Notes under the pieces: generated by a model
The model's input: only the letters and a program-made list of their open reading frames with translations
What the model was told of the DNA's origin: nothing
Database searches by the model: none
Shown: piece by piece, positions 11,947 through 24,500 of the stretch
How positions within the stretch are numbered: position 1 is the stretch's first letter
Layout of the letters: each line of letters starts with the position of its first letter
Translations under genes and position numbers: made by a program
Assembly: GCA_004835665.1 (NCBI GenBank)
Contig: RBKR01000016.1
Coordinates: forward strand, 744,001 to 808,000
DNA from: Phoma sp. XZ068
Lineage: Eukaryota > Ascomycota > Dothideomycetes > Pleosporales > Didymellaceae
Length of the DNA: 64,000 nt
Reading direction: 5' to 3'

Positions 11947-14675
11947 ATTCGCAGTTCACCCTACAATTCGAACTGCAATTCGAACTGAGGGGATGTTGGT
12001 GCTTTGAAAGGTACGCGCCGACAATTTGGGTGGGTCAATGCAGAAAACTCGGTTGTTCCTCGCTCTTATCTGCGATGTTTTAATGCTCGACTGGTGCTTG
12101 GCTTGGCTCAGCGCCCCCGAGGCCGGAGCTAAATATAAGGAATCAAAGGTGAAAGAATGGACGTGCTATGAGAAAGTTGCGTCGCGCATGTCTGCGAAAC
12201 ACATGGTGGGCAGTGAAGTCGCAGCGTGATGCAGGAGGAAGCGCAGGTTCGCCGAGTGAGGGCCCCCAAGACCGGAGATCGACAGTTCGTGATACGGGAA
12301 GCGCAATTTTTGGTGGCCATAGCTTCATCTGGGGAACAAACCAGCATCCTCAGACAACCGCGGCCTGCAACTTGTCGCAAATGTTTCACAATCATACTGT
12401 CAGGCTGGGCATATTGGAGTCATTATTCCCATTGTTTCAAGGCTACATAACTTGCTCGTGTGCGATACTCGCTGCGTATACGGAGTATTTTGACTTGGAT
12501 TTTGAGCGGTTCGAAAACCGCATCCGGTGAGGCTCCACTCAGCCGGCGGTTGCACCTGCATGAACATGCGTTGATCTCCAAATGGCGCCATCCTCAAAGG
12601 ATGCGTCCATTGAAAGGCCCGAGTACGTGCACGCTGTCACGTTCGCCTGGTACGCTCGTTTAAACCCCGTGTTCCTTGCCTAGCACACTTTTTGGCACAT
12701 GTATGTGCCTGACCTGAAATAGCCCTATTATGTTTTTCCTCGAGTGTTTGCGAGCTGCATTCGAACTCAGCTCGCAAGCACTTGAGAGAAAGGCAAAATG
12801 TCGTCGACAAAGCCACCAGTGGTTGTACAGATGTGTGGTCAAATAGCGAAGCGCCTTCGGCGTTGCTACGTGTCAATAGCTGAACGATCAAGGAAGAGAC
12901 AGGCGTTTGGATTTATCCAGAGATATCGATGACAGCTCAAGTCATTGCTGGCTCCTTGCGTCCCTTGGGCACACATATTGCCAATCTCACGTGCAAGACC
13001 TGGATTGCGATCTCGCAGTGCCGAAGCCCATTCAGTAACATCGTCAGCGACATTCCTGTCATGGGCTTCTTCGAGCACACCCTCACCGTTATTGTCCAGG
13101 TTGGAAAGTGATGTGGCCTCCTCTCAGATAAGTGGTGTATTGCATTTGAATGCAACCGAAGATGCTCGTATTACGCACCTTGCATTTCATCTAGTGGAAG
13201 AATTTCCGAAATGTGCGTTCACTGACGCTGGAAGGGAAATAATGCTTAGGAAGTCTTGCAGTAAGCTAGCAATGCAACACTTGCGATGATCGGGTCTGAT
13301 GGCATTGACTACTTCCAGACTTGACTGCGGTAGAGCGGGGAAGACCTAGGCTACACGAACGGTGAATTGAATACCTTCTTGTAATTTCGATATTGTTCTC
13401 CCAGTTAAATCACGTCATCAACCTAATTTTCATGATCAGCGGTCAGGTTGCATTTGACTACATGTTGCGTATCTATAAACCAAGCTATCGTATCTAGTCC
13501 GCTCAATTTCGTCTCTGAGGATAACGACATGATATGCTACGCACATGTGTAAGCGATGATTATGGTACCTACAGCGTGTTCGTGACGCCCACGGCAATTT
13601 TCTTATCAGGCATCTGCTTGGGTATGCTCTGAAATCTGCACGGCCCGTGTACCCGTTCACCTTGCTGCGTTTAGAAACCAGTCAAGGCCAGGACGCATAT
13701 TGTGTAAAGACTGCAAGTCAATCCTTCTTCGCCTCTTCCAGGGGAGCATATGGAGGCGTATCATCAGCGATTTTTCTGGGGACAAGGAAGCAGCAATGTA
13801 ATATGGTTGTGAATGAAGTCGACCAGCTTGACCCAGTGATTGGGAGGGCATTTCGATAGAACCTGCATTGCAATAACAGTCAGCATATCATCGCGTACTT
13901 GGGGTGCATCGTACTTGTGAGTTATAATATACAACTCTTTAATGGCAAGTATGAACAGTCAATGACTGGTGTCATTTTCAGCGCTCGCGATCGGTCGTTG
14001 GCAAGCCAGGACTATATTCAGTAAACTAATCAACATCAGTTGGACACGTTGAACCTACACTTCGTAGGCAAGTAACCATGGGCGAAGGAGCCTATGCTGC
14101 TCAAGCTTGTTCTTGGGATCATCAAATGTTTTCGAGGGTTTTGCTCCCTAATATCTTCGATGAGCGGATATGCTCGTTAACCTCCAAGAAGGGACAGCGA
14201 ACGCTTGCTTGGAGTAAGATGATACTGCCGAGAACAGGTTATAAATCGAATAGTTCCATTCTCAGTTACGATTTACATGATATTTGAACTTATCCTGATA
14301 GACGGTCGGGTTTTTTCTTTGACAGTCTTACAAGAACGCGCGCTCGAAGCTACGGTCGAATGCTCGATTAGTCCATGTACTGCGTGCTACAAACATCGCC
14401 ATCGGCATACGTGGTAGCCGAGCAGTTTTTGGGTTGAACGACAAAGGTATAAATCGCCTCGAATGCTCTGATTAAGAATGCTGTGAGTTTTGCTCGCAGT
14501 CAAGGAGCATTGGTGTTGGTGTTCTTGAGGATGGCGCCTCCCGTGACGGACCAGTTGAGGTTAGCGTGCACGGTCCCCGCACGAAGCGAGTCTTCGTTCG
14601 CACTTGCCGGTCGTCAGAAAATCGAACTTCCGACACAGACACTTTCGACATCCGACTGCCAGTCAATCAGCCACG
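11947..14675. other. Gene-free interval between CDF and eL39 genes
   Basis: About 2.7 kb forming a divergent upstream region for the leftward CDF gene and the rightward eL39 gene. A perfect hairpin with a 6-bp stem (GCGGTT, loop CGAA, AACCGC) lies at 12506-12521. I see no gene; the open frames here are short and mutually overlapping. Confidence 0.55.
14448..14453 (+). promoter_or_regulatory. Candidate TATA box of the eL39 gene
   Basis: TATAAA in the context GGTATAAATCG, about 225 bases upstream of the eL39 start codon. The position allows for a leader of ordinary length. This is a sequence match only. Confidence 0.4.
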
Positions 14676-14993
14676 ATGCCGGTACGCTGCCGCCCTGCCA
14701 CGACGGCCAACCCTACGTTCGACGTTTTCTAACGAATTTGTACAGTCCCAGAAGTCTTTCCGCACCAAGCAGAAGCTTGCAAAGGCTCAGAAGCAGAACC
14801 GCCCCATCCCCCAGTGGATCCGCCTGAGGACAAACAACACCATCAGGTACGCCGACACCGCGAACGCCCGCACCTCATAGCACGCTGCGACGACTCGCAC
14901 GACCCGATCGAAGCAAGAAGCAAGTGACTGACAGGCTCCCACAGGTACAACGCCAAGAGGAGGCACTGGCGCAAGACTCGTCTCGGTATCTAG
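14676..14993 (+). CDS. RPL39: 60S ribosomal protein eL39
   Basis: Three exons: 14676-14681 (only ATG CCG), 14746-14846 and 14945-14993, with introns of 64 and 98 nt. The spliced product is 51 residues: it begins [20 protein letters not shown], continues [15 protein letters not shown], and ends [10 protein letters not shown]. This is the complete, highly conserved length of eL39, a small basic protein that lines the exit tunnel of the large ribosomal subunit. The first coding exon holds just two codons, which is why the gene has no long open frame at its start. The second intron splits an Arg codon (AG/G). The identification is firm because every residue expected of the family core is present. 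Small ribosomal protein genes in filamentous fungi often have introns directly after the start codon. Confidence 0.96.
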
Positions 14994-15552
14994 ACGACTC
15001 GCCCACGGACCCTCATTTTCGACTTTCGATTCCTGCCTTCAAGTACACATCTGCGTACACGACAAACACGCCCTCCAGCGCACCTACGGAAATCGGTTTC
15101 GAATCGCAATGACGGGAATCGAGCGGACAGTCTTCTAAGCGGGGCACATTATGTCTTTCTTCATGAATGGTATGGGTATCTGCGAATACTCTGGCGCTTT
15201 TGCGGGAATGAAAATCGAATCATGATGGGTTAGACTAGGCAGTGGTTTGAGATACGAATGCACTTGCTGGTCGCAATGAATGATGATGTGCGCGTGCGTC
15301 ATTGGGTGTGATGTGTGGATTGTGATGTGCGTGTTGTGCTTGGTACATTGCTAACTTTACTGCGAACGTCCATATCCTGTACAGCGTCGATGTCATCAGC
15401 TAGGAGCGCCAGTTGCGTGACGATCTTGCAAGCCTTGAACCACCAACCCTCCAGGGACGGCGAATATCCGCCTATGTACGTCATTCTCGTTCCTCTCCCT
15501 ATTTACCAGGTCCAAGACGTTGGAAGCGTACCAACTCACTTGACCGCGGCTC
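14994..15552. other. Convergent intergenic region
   Basis: About 560 bases between the ends of eL39 and NTA1, expected to hold both 3' UTRs. A short open stretch on the minus strand (15299-15484) could be a further 3' exon of NTA1, but no matching splice pair was convincing. Confidence 0.45.
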
Positions 15553-16648
15553 TTACTTCCCGCTCCTTACTTGGAACTTTGGCCGATCATTCAGGTCCAC
15601 CACTAAACACCTCTCATCACTCTTCCCCGCTGTCTCAAACAAACTCACAACCCCCTTGTCAATCTTAATCACCGTACTACTGCCCGCATAGCAAACCCCC
15701 TTCTCCATGCCGCTTCGATTCGCCATGACAACGAACACTGGCTCGTCCAACCGCGCCTCGACAATGGGCTGGAACCGCTCCACCCAGTATGCTATCGTAG
15801 CTACATCGGGCTGAGAAGGCTCGCGCACGAGTTCGTCGGGCGTGAGATGGCACAGCCACGCCATGGAGACGCAGAGCAAGCGAGAATCGTTGTTGAGCGC
15901 GGTGGACGCGAATTCGTAAGCATCCCAGGGCGAGGTGAACTTGTACGGGTTGATGTCCATGCAAATGCCCAGCGTGACGTTTCCTAGCTCACCCAGTAGG
16001 CCGGAGAAGAATGGGGCGTCGGGAGAGGAGGGATTGCTTAGCTTATGCTCTTGCGATCCGGGGCCCTCGGCTGCCCAGGTTTCGTCGGTATAATAGAGGA
16101 AGGATTTGCGGTAATTTGCGAGGATGGTACCGGAGGGTGAGACAGTGACTGTTGTGTTGTACTGTGTGGCTGGTTGAGTTTCAGTGGCTGTCGTGATCTC
16201 TGGGTAGCCGATTGTGACATGGCAGTTGTAGTGTCGAGCTGCTTGGATGGCCCATTGTGTGCTTAGTCCAGCTGTTGTAGGCTCCAGAAATGGTTTGATT
16301 TCTTCGAGGGAGAAGAAGTTGTAGCCTTGAACATGTTAGCCCCTGATAACGTGATCCTGTCTGCGTGATTGATTGAAGCAGGACTGAGAACGTTCGAACA
16401 TAAGGCCGTAAGAGGCTATGAGTTAGAACCTACACGGTTATCCTGCATCGTCCGACAACCGCGAGCTCATGTCACATGTTCAAGCTCACGCGCTGTGGGA
16501 GACGCTTACCTGTGAAAGCGAGTTCCGGAAGGACTAGCCAATCAATGTCGAAGGGCAGTTGAGATTCTAACAGTATGCGATCTGCTCTCGCAATGTTCTC
16601 CTGAACCTTCCCCACTTCTGGGGCGAACTGTAAACATGCAACTTTCAT
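15553..16648 (-). CDS. NTA1: Protein N-terminal amidase, nitrilase family
   Basis: Exon 1 is 16648-16510 and exon 2 is 16325-15553; the 184-nt intron has a GTAAGC donor and a TTCAAG acceptor, and is longer than its neighbours. The product is about 303 residues. The nitrilase Glu-Lys-Cys triad is visible: Glu-42 in VLPELAFTGYNF, Lys-120 in NYRKSFLYYTDETW and Cys-168 in LGICMDINPYKF. The signature after the Cys is that of Nta1 and not of general nitrilases. Nta1 deamidates N-terminal Asn and Gln to Asp and Glu, the first step of the Arg/N-degron pathway in fungi. The start ATG is followed directly by KVACLQFAP, the usual first strand of the fold. The end at 15553 (KFQVRSGK) is the simplest choice. 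The gene is divergent from COQ8 with 550 bases between start codons. Confidence 0.87.
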
Positions 16649-17198
16649 CCTGAGGCCTATCTCAGGGTCGAAGTGGGGTTATGGAGGGGTAGACCGGGGT
16701 GTTGTCCAGTGCCGATGGGCGACCGTCTGAGCGTAAGATCGGTGGAGGGAAGCAGTGAAGTGTAGGTGAATTCTTGGAGACAGATATGTCGAGACTGGCT
16801 GTATCAGGCCAGCATGGAGACCTATCGGTGCAAGCACGAATATTCGGAAACTTGGTTCCCGCGCCCTAGACTATTCAGAGGCGATGAGGTCCGCGGTAAG
16901 ATGGAAACACGAAAGAAGTAGTGAAACTTTCCCAACCCAACGCCAATAGAACGAAAACATGCAAGATCTCAGTGTCTGGCTTACACAAGGAAGAGCACCA
17001 AACTGCGAGGTTGGTAGTAGTTGTACCTGCATGACGCTAGCCTCTTCCGAATAGCGCGAGATCTCGGAGTAATTGGGAGCTATGACGATATGGATAATTG
17101 TTTCTCGACATTCGCAGTGATTGTCGAGATCCAGCAGAAGGTATCGCACGCAGTGCGCAATGATCCTCTTATAGCACCGGCGGCTTGAATATATCGCA
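16649..17198. promoter_or_regulatory. Divergent promoter region NTA1/COQ8
   Basis: 550 bases between two start codons that point away from each other. It must contain both promoters. I see no obvious TATA box on either side and no extra gene. Confidence 0.5.
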
Positions 17199-19905
17199 AT
17201 GGCTGGCAGACGCTTCGTGGACGCGGCGAAGCTGTTCCAGGCCTCGAAATCGATTGCGTCGAAGCACATCACCCTCCGGTCGCAACAGATTGAAGTCTAC
17301 CAGAAGACGTCCACACTAGCCAAGGCCGTCAAGTCACAGACAGACCGTGTCACGCTCACTGCCGCCGCTGCCATTGCCCTCTACCAGCGATCAAACGAGG
17401 CAGCTCCCGCGTATACGAAAGCCGCTCCCGAGCGCCCGTCAGCAACAGGCACGCAGCATGCAGACATACCAAGGAGGGAGACAGTTGAGAGACGGGCTCC
17501 GGGGCACAATGTAAGAGAAGGACTTAAGCAGGATCATCACTATGATCGCTCGGGACAGACGACCGCTGCTCAGCCGCCGCCAGAGCAGGAGCTTGACATA
17601 GAGCAGGCAAAGGCACTGCGTCGTCCGCTGCCAGACGGCACTATACCATCCGCAGGGGTAACTTTAGACCAGCAGAAGAAGGGCCGGGATACTTTCTCGG
17701 AACGGCCTGTGTCTGAGGCTCCCAAGGACCCTTTGGCTGATGAGCCAGCCACACATGGCCGGCCCGAAGATGAAGGCATCACCCCCATAGAGTCTACAGA
17801 GTCAACCATACCGCTACCTGGTCAACCACGAGGCACTTCCTCAGACGCTACAGAGCCCATCCCAGCTCACGCGAATGATCTGCAGCCATCGACGAAAACA
17901 TCCAAGATACAAAGCCTTCTTGCCGGACACGACAGAGACGTTTTCTACACACGATCCGTCGAGTCACGGTCCGTATCCTCTGCAGACCCACGCTCCCAGA
18001 TACCCAAAGAGTCTGCAGATAAGCAAGGAAGGGATACCCATGTTGAAGATGGACGTCTTAATCAGGATGTGTTCTATGCCACACCAAAGCCCGGGCAGCA
18101 GCAGGCGCAAAGGCAGGAGCCTGTCCAGGCCGCAGTTCCTGCAGAAGAAGAGATACCAGAGGGCATTAACACAGACGTATTCCACTCGAAGCGTGTCGCT
18201 CGAATGCTTGGGCAGGACCGCTATTCGCGCAAGGAGCACCTTGGCCCGTCGGTCGCGAAGGGCACAGGGAGGCACCCTCTCGATGATCGGCCTATCATAC
18301 AGACTGATCACGATGCGAAGCTTCAACCAAGCCAACCAGCTCAGTCGACAACACCTGTTCAAGTGGCTGGGACAGCTCAGCCCGCTACTACTGCTCAAGA
18401 GATGCAAGATTTCGCGTCTAAGCTAGCCAAGGACGCCGAAAATCAGGCTGCGGTTGCTACTGAGGTATGTAAAGGCAGAGCATAACTTGAAGCCTACTGA
18501 TGTACTGACAGCTGGACCGCAGATACCTACCGAGTTTGGCGCAGAGCCTGATAAACCAGCTTACGCACTTCGTGAATCGAGAGTCCCGTCCTCGCGGGTT
18601 GGCCGACTCTGGCAGTACGCTGGACTTGGAACGAGCATGGCCTTAGGAGCTGTTGGCGAAGGCCTTCGTCGTGTCACAGGCACAGCTGCTGCGACAGGTG
18701 GCTCGCTCATGCTAAGTCCTGGCAACCTCGAGATCCTTGTCGCAAAACTCTCGCGCATGCGAGGTGCTGCACTGAAGCTTGGACAGATGATTAGCTTCCA
18801 AGACAGCAAAATGCTACCGCCTCAGATTCAGGAAGTCTTGCAACGTGTACAAGACAGCGCAGACTATATGCCAGCCTGGCAGCGGGACAAGGTGCTTTCG
18901 TCAAACCTTGGGTCTGAGTGGCGAGATCTCTTTGAGTCTTTCGAAGACATTCCAATCGCAGCTGCTTCCATTGGACAGGTACACAAAGCGGTGTTAAAGT
19001 CTACAGGTCAGCCCGTTGCTGTCAAGGTTCAGTACCCTGGTGTCGCCAACTCCATTGACTCTGATCTCAACAATCTCTCCATCCTTCTAACCGCATCCCG
19101 TATTCTCCCTCGTGGTCTCTTCCTCGACAAGACCATCGCCAACGCGCGACTTGAGCTCGGTTGGGAATGCGACTACACGCGCGAAGCCTCATGTCAAACG
19201 CGCTTCCGCGACCTCGTTGCTGACGACACCTCTGTCTTCACGGTGCCCAAGGTCTTCCCCGAGGCTAGTGGTCCGACCGTGCTGACGGCTGAAATGATGT
19301 CGGGCGTCGGCGTTGCAAAACTCAAGAACCTCACCCAAGACCAGCGCGACTGGATCGGCACACAGATCCTACGCCTCTGCTTGCGCGAGATTGTAGAGTT
19401 CAAGTTCATGCAGACAGACCCAAACTGGACAAACTTCCTCTACAATGCGCGCGACAACAAAATAGAACTCCTCGACTTCGGTGCCAGTAGAGAGTACCCA
19501 GATGAATTCGTTGAGCCCTACATCAACGTCCTAATCGCCGCCAGCAAAGAAGACCGCACATCGATCCGTGACCTCTCCATCGAGCTTGGCTACCTCACCG
19601 GCGATGAGAGCACAGCCATGCTAAACGCACACATAGACTCTGTCCTCACACTGGCAGAACCTTTTAAATCCTCCGGCCCAGAAATCTACGACTTCAGAGA
19701 CCAGACGATCACGGATCGCGTGAGGGATTTGATTCCAGTCATGGTCAAGGAGAGACTTGCGCCGCCGCCGGAGGAGACGTACAGTCTGCATCGCAAGCTC
19801 TCTGGGGCGTTCCTTCTGTGCGCTCGCCTGGGCTCGAGAGTCCCCTGCCGAGAATTGTTCGAGAAGGCGATTGTGACGTATCACGGAAAGGCGAAGATGA
19901 ATTGA
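17199..19905 (+). CDS. COQ8: Coq8/ABC1 atypical kinase of ubiquinone biosynthesis
   Basis: Exon 1 is 17199-18464 and exon 2 is 18523-19905; the 58-nt intron has a GTATGT donor, a CTGAC branch site and a CGCAG acceptor. The product is 882 residues. The N-terminus (MAGRRFVDAAKLFQASKS) is basic and helical, fitting mitochondrial import. Residues 70-420 are disordered and contain three copies of DVF(Y/H) at 247, 290 and 326. The UbiB/ADCK core begins near 440: KLGQ (507-510), the Ala-rich loop AAAS (568-571) followed by IGQVHKAV, the catalytic Lys in VAVKVQYPG, a WECDYTREA motif, QTDPNWTNFLYN and LLDFGASRE. These are the defining features of Coq8. It is a matrix ATPase/kinase needed to hold the coenzyme Q synthesis complex together. 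The core is complete, so the gene looks functional. Confidence 0.94.
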
Positions 19906-20157
19906 GCGGAAGGATGTAGTTGGCTTGTAGCATAGTATTTTGTAGCATATTGTACAGTTTACCGCGCTTTGGATTGCACTACCCGTTCGGCACGATTTGT
20001 TTTGAGATCTCGTTGACCAAGTGATGCACTCGATCAGCAATTGAAGAAGCGTTAATTTTCGATGATCTCAAACGCCTATGTGCTTGTATCCACTTCTGAT
20101 GCTCTATTGTACAAGGTTTAAGTCTGCTCAGGTAGACGGTCACTCACGACTATTTAT

Positions 20158-21572
20158 TCAAGCTTTAGTCATCTGCTCTTCTGTCTCCTCCTCCGAGGGT
20201 CCCTTGAACCATAGGGCTGCAGCGACTGCAATGAACGCTCCGTAGCTGGTTGCCATAATCATTCGTCCACGGAAACTTTGCTTCCTCTTGAGCTCCTCGT
20301 TGCCTCCCAAGATCTTGACTGCGTCCTTCTTCCAGGTGTACTCTAAACCGCTGTACAGCGTCGTGCTGGCAACGACGGCCGAAAGACCCGTAACGAGGTT
20401 CTGCACGCCGGCTTCACCACCCAAAGCGTCTTGGATAGACATCAAGAACCCCCCTGCAGCAGACGTGATTGCTGCGGGGTCGTGGAGAAGGTTGGTGCAG
20501 AGGAGTGTGCCAAGAAGACTGAGTTGCAGGAAGGTGTTGAACTTTGAGATCTGTGTGGGATGTACTTCTGCGCTAGGCAGACTGAAATCCCAATACCTGG
20601 CTAAGGTCTTTGGTGCGGGCAAAGATGCGTATCGGTAGTAGAAGGCAGAGAATGCCAGACTGGCATCTCGGCCAAGAATGACTACAGCCAAAGGCGCTGC
20701 CATACTTCCGTTGACTGCGAGACACGTGACGAGCGTTGTCATGAGAAGTTTGTCGGCCATGGGATCGACGACACTGCCAACAACGGTTTGCAATTTCCAT
20801 TTCCGGGCTATCCATCCATCTAGAAGGTCTGAAAACGCAGCGTATGTAAACAATGAGAACGCTGCGAGATGCTGATTTTGGACAATAAGGTACCCAACAA
20901 CCGGAGTTGCTATCAGGCGTGTCAGGGTGAGGAAGTTCGGTATGTTGTATATCTGTTCATGCCGCTGTGCTGGTGTGTCTAGCTTCAACGAGGATTTCAG
21001 AGTAGCTGCCACTTTTGCTGGAGTCGACAGTTCATTGTCCTAGAGTATGATCGTCAGCAAAGTTCAATACAACATTTCGTGTCTCCAATGATGAAGCAGG
21101 CATATTGTTGGTGCTCTCTTCGTCGATGTTGCACACAATGTGGTTGTAATGTTCGTGCACTGTTCGAATCTCATAGACTTCATCTCAGCACCCTCAAATA
21201 TGTGGGACCGCAATCGCGTGTCATAGATCCAACATGAGAGAAAGAAAGTGACACAGAGGAAACAGATTGTCCTACCTCCTGCTTCTGCTCAGGTAAGCTC
21301 TGAGAGGTGGCGTCCTTGCCGTCTTCGCGTTTGACATTATGCCTGGCTGAAGTGCTGAAGACACTAGACAGTTGCAGAGAGGTGTTTGATTTGCGTTTTG
21401 CTGTCAAGATTGTCTGGCGTTGTCTTATGCTGTTATTCCGAGTCCAGGAGCACGAAGCACGTGAGGAGAAAGGGAGGAACGATTGGCCGCATCGTAACCG
21501 CGATACCACTCGTAATCTACCTGAAGAGCTGCATGTAAGCGTGCTGGAGAGTGTAGATATCCTGCACGCCAT
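20158..21572 (-). CDS. CRD1: Cardiolipin synthase, CDP-alcohol phosphatidyltransferase type
   Basis: Exon 1 is 21572-21276 and exon 2 is 21039-20158, joined to give 392 residues. The 236-nt intron is long for this region but both ends are canonical and the frame is kept. Residues 1-60 are rich in Arg and Ser without acidic residues, a mitochondrial presequence. The catalytic motif of the CDP-alcohol phosphatidyltransferases is intact: Asp-170, Asp-173/Gly-174, Ala-177/Arg-178, Gly-187, Asp-191 and Asp-195 (spacing DGxxAR, eight residues, GxxxDxxxD). NIPNFLTLTRLIATP precedes it, as in fungal Crd1. Several hydrophobic segments follow. It joins phosphatidylglycerol and CDP-diacylglycerol to form cardiolipin in the inner mitochondrial membrane. 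Phosphatidylglycerolphosphate synthase of fungi belongs to another family, which supports Crd1. The gene ends 252 bases from the end of COQ8, in convergent orientation. Confidence 0.9.
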
Positions 21573-24500
21573 TGAGATGAAAGCCGAGAATCCGGGCTCC
21601 TGGTGTACTTGACGACAAGGCTTCGACGTGCCTCGATGTGAGCTCTGACGGCCTTGGCGCGCCCCGAACGGGAAGACCGCTCACGATCTTGCCTCGACCA
21701 CGATTTCACTTTACACAACATCAACATGTTTCACGATGCACTTACGTGAACTAGAGCATGCAATCGACTGTTGATATCTTTCTCCAAGCAACTGACCAAC
21801 ATAAAGACAGCCTCATCACAACACCTGCTCGTCTCAACCACACGGCTGGGTGATGGCTGGTGCATCCACGCAGAATCCGTCATGTGCGGCGAAGGTCTTC
21901 GATGCTCTTTGGATTTTGTCTCAGTCAGACAGAGCAAGGTGTACATCCGAGCTAAAGGCCATGTGTGCAGGGTGTTCTTGAACGACAGCCAGCTCATCAA
22001 GCGCAACAGGTTGACGTTCTGTGGCTCGCGGCGAATTTTCCTTTCCTTCCGTGATTGATGCTCATCGTGAGTACATGTTGATACTGCGACTTGTGACGAA
22101 CCTTTCATTTCATTCTGCTGACCACAGAACGTGCAGGCGATGACAGTATCTGAACGCATACGCCGCCACTACGCACTGAATACTGCGCATGCGCCGAGGA
22201 CAGATAACTGAAAATGGGTAGACCGTAGTGTACCGTACACCAACTTTTAAGACCATTGGTCCTTGTATGTGGGCCCAGTGCTGTAGCCTGCGCTGTAGAC
22301 TCGATGGCTTCCTTGCGGTCGTGGTCCGATGTATCCAGCAGTGTAACTTCGCCAGTGCCGCTTTCTTCAACAATACAACAGCCATAAGGTCCCGGGCTTG
22401 AGCATCCCGCCTTCTAGGCCGTGGCGAATCACTCACAGGTTGCCACAGCTGCCAAGTGTACTAGAGGGCAAACTACAATCCCTGAGATGTGGATAGCTGG
22501 AAGCCATGCTTGCTACGTGTACCCGAGGTTGAACCTTACAATGCCTCCACGCAGTACCAGGTTCCGCTGCTACATCTTGACAAAGGACTCCGATATGCGG
22601 GCGTTTGTTCGACCTATATTCGCCTCCACCTACGTTCGCCTGCTTTTGCCTACCTAGTACATCATGCACGTCCTCGAGTCACAATCTTAGCTGCGAAAAA
22701 TCCGGGTGGCGACTGAAGCTTATCTTCTGAACACACTGCAAAGAGCCATGAACGAAAAAGATGTGCCGCAGGAGCCGCATGAGTTGCATATCGTCCAACG
22801 AGCTGTGCAGATCAACGCGGTTATCATTGCCTTACGACGACTCAGGTGCATCGCAAAGCTCAGAAAACACCATTGGAATCCTCAGATGATTCCATATTTG
22901 GTGTATCAGCTATCGATTCCATGTACCTTCGCAAATTTCCGAAGACGGGTCTCCAGCGGGGTTCCACAGTTCGCCATTTGGAGCAGGATAGTGCTGGCTT
23001 TCCATCCTTCGCGGTTGTCTGAAACCAGAATATCCAGACAAGATTTACGCCAATTGCAGCGATCTTGTCTAGGCACGCGAACCATCACATCCCCCATCCT
23101 GCCTGGCACGGGCCGCATATTCTACGTATGGCTTCTACCGAAGATTCACGAACAAAGTTTGACATTGCTATACCGGGTCATGTGTCGTGCATCAAAGTCT
23201 GGCACTAAAAGTAAACTGGAGCGCTCGCTTCATAGTCGACCACGAGGCCGCTAACAAACCTTAACGAAATCCGGTCAACGATTCCTTCAAAGCTTATGGC
23301 GTAATTCTGGGGAGAACTCGAGTCAAGACTTGCAGGTAGAACGAAGCTTGGCATGACTACGGAAGCATTCAAACGATGCGCTTGACGTTAGCAGGCGTTG
23401 CTGTACTCTGTAATGCAACAAGCGCCGAAAAGCTTCCATCACACACCAAGAAGCTATCGATTCTCGAACCGTTCTGGGCTGATGCCTGTACATTATTACC
23501 GGCGGATTAATCCACAGCTTCCGCGATGAGCAATGTGCAGCCGAGCACATGGAACCCTTCTGCAAGTGACGGATCATTCTGAAACTCCCGCGAGTCTGAT
23601 ACATGGCTACGGAATCTGAGGCAACGGAAGCAGATCCAAACATACCCTGCATAGGTGCCCTGGACCTCTTCTTGCTCGGCGTTCTTGATCAGCAATCACG
23701 TTGTGGCTCCTGCCGCTGAAACATTGACAGAATGCTCGAAAATGGAAGTCAATCGCAACGTGGATATCCACCCGCTTTACCTGCAAGCCTAGCGATTTGG
23801 GTTTATGAATCGGTCATGCTCACAATGTGAAACTCCACTCAGGAATAGGTCGGAGCTGTAATCTGCGTTTTTGCGGGTATGTCGGCTGATTAGTTCGGTC
23901 TACCTACACCTTTTCGCTACATCTGCGTGGATACCAACTCGCCCAAACTCGGTTGACAGATTACAGAATATCGAAAAAGGGAGCGATGGGCCTCAATGTA
24001 ATTGAAATCGAACGAGATGCTGCAAGACATGACTTGTCGTCAACACTAATCGGCTCTCAACGTTGCAACTATAAGCATGGTTGAAACCTTATTACTTATT
24101 CCACGGCCACAAGAACGGCCAGTGCGATCGCGCACCAGCTATAGTCTACTACGCATACAGACGAGCTGGGCCGAGAAAAACGGCATGCTTCTTTCCTGGT
24201 GAGACCCTCTGGCTTCTAGCGAGCATCCTGACATCCCGTTCGAGCACGTCGAGGGTGTGGATGAGTTTCAGATGTGCCACTCCAGCCCCCGCTAACGCAG
24301 GTACAAGCTCCTATATCCCAAAGTGATACATGCTCCGATGATAATAACAATAACGCCGGCAAATGCAGGAACTTGTTTTCGTGAACGGCACCGCCGATTC
24401 TTACTGCAAGGTACCAAGCGTATATGGATGGGGTGCACGAGGCAGGATTCCAGATTCCCATTACCCAAAGATTCCACGCGCCATTTGGGTGCTGTGCGGT

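Noticed and set aside
12506..12521. Hairpin containing TTCGA, as in a tRNA B box
   Set aside because: No A box, acceptor stem or anticodon arm at the right spacing. I found no tRNA in the window.
22706..23254. 182-codon plus-strand open frame
   Set aside because: It begins at GTG, not ATG; the first ATG is 15 codons in. No domain or splice support.
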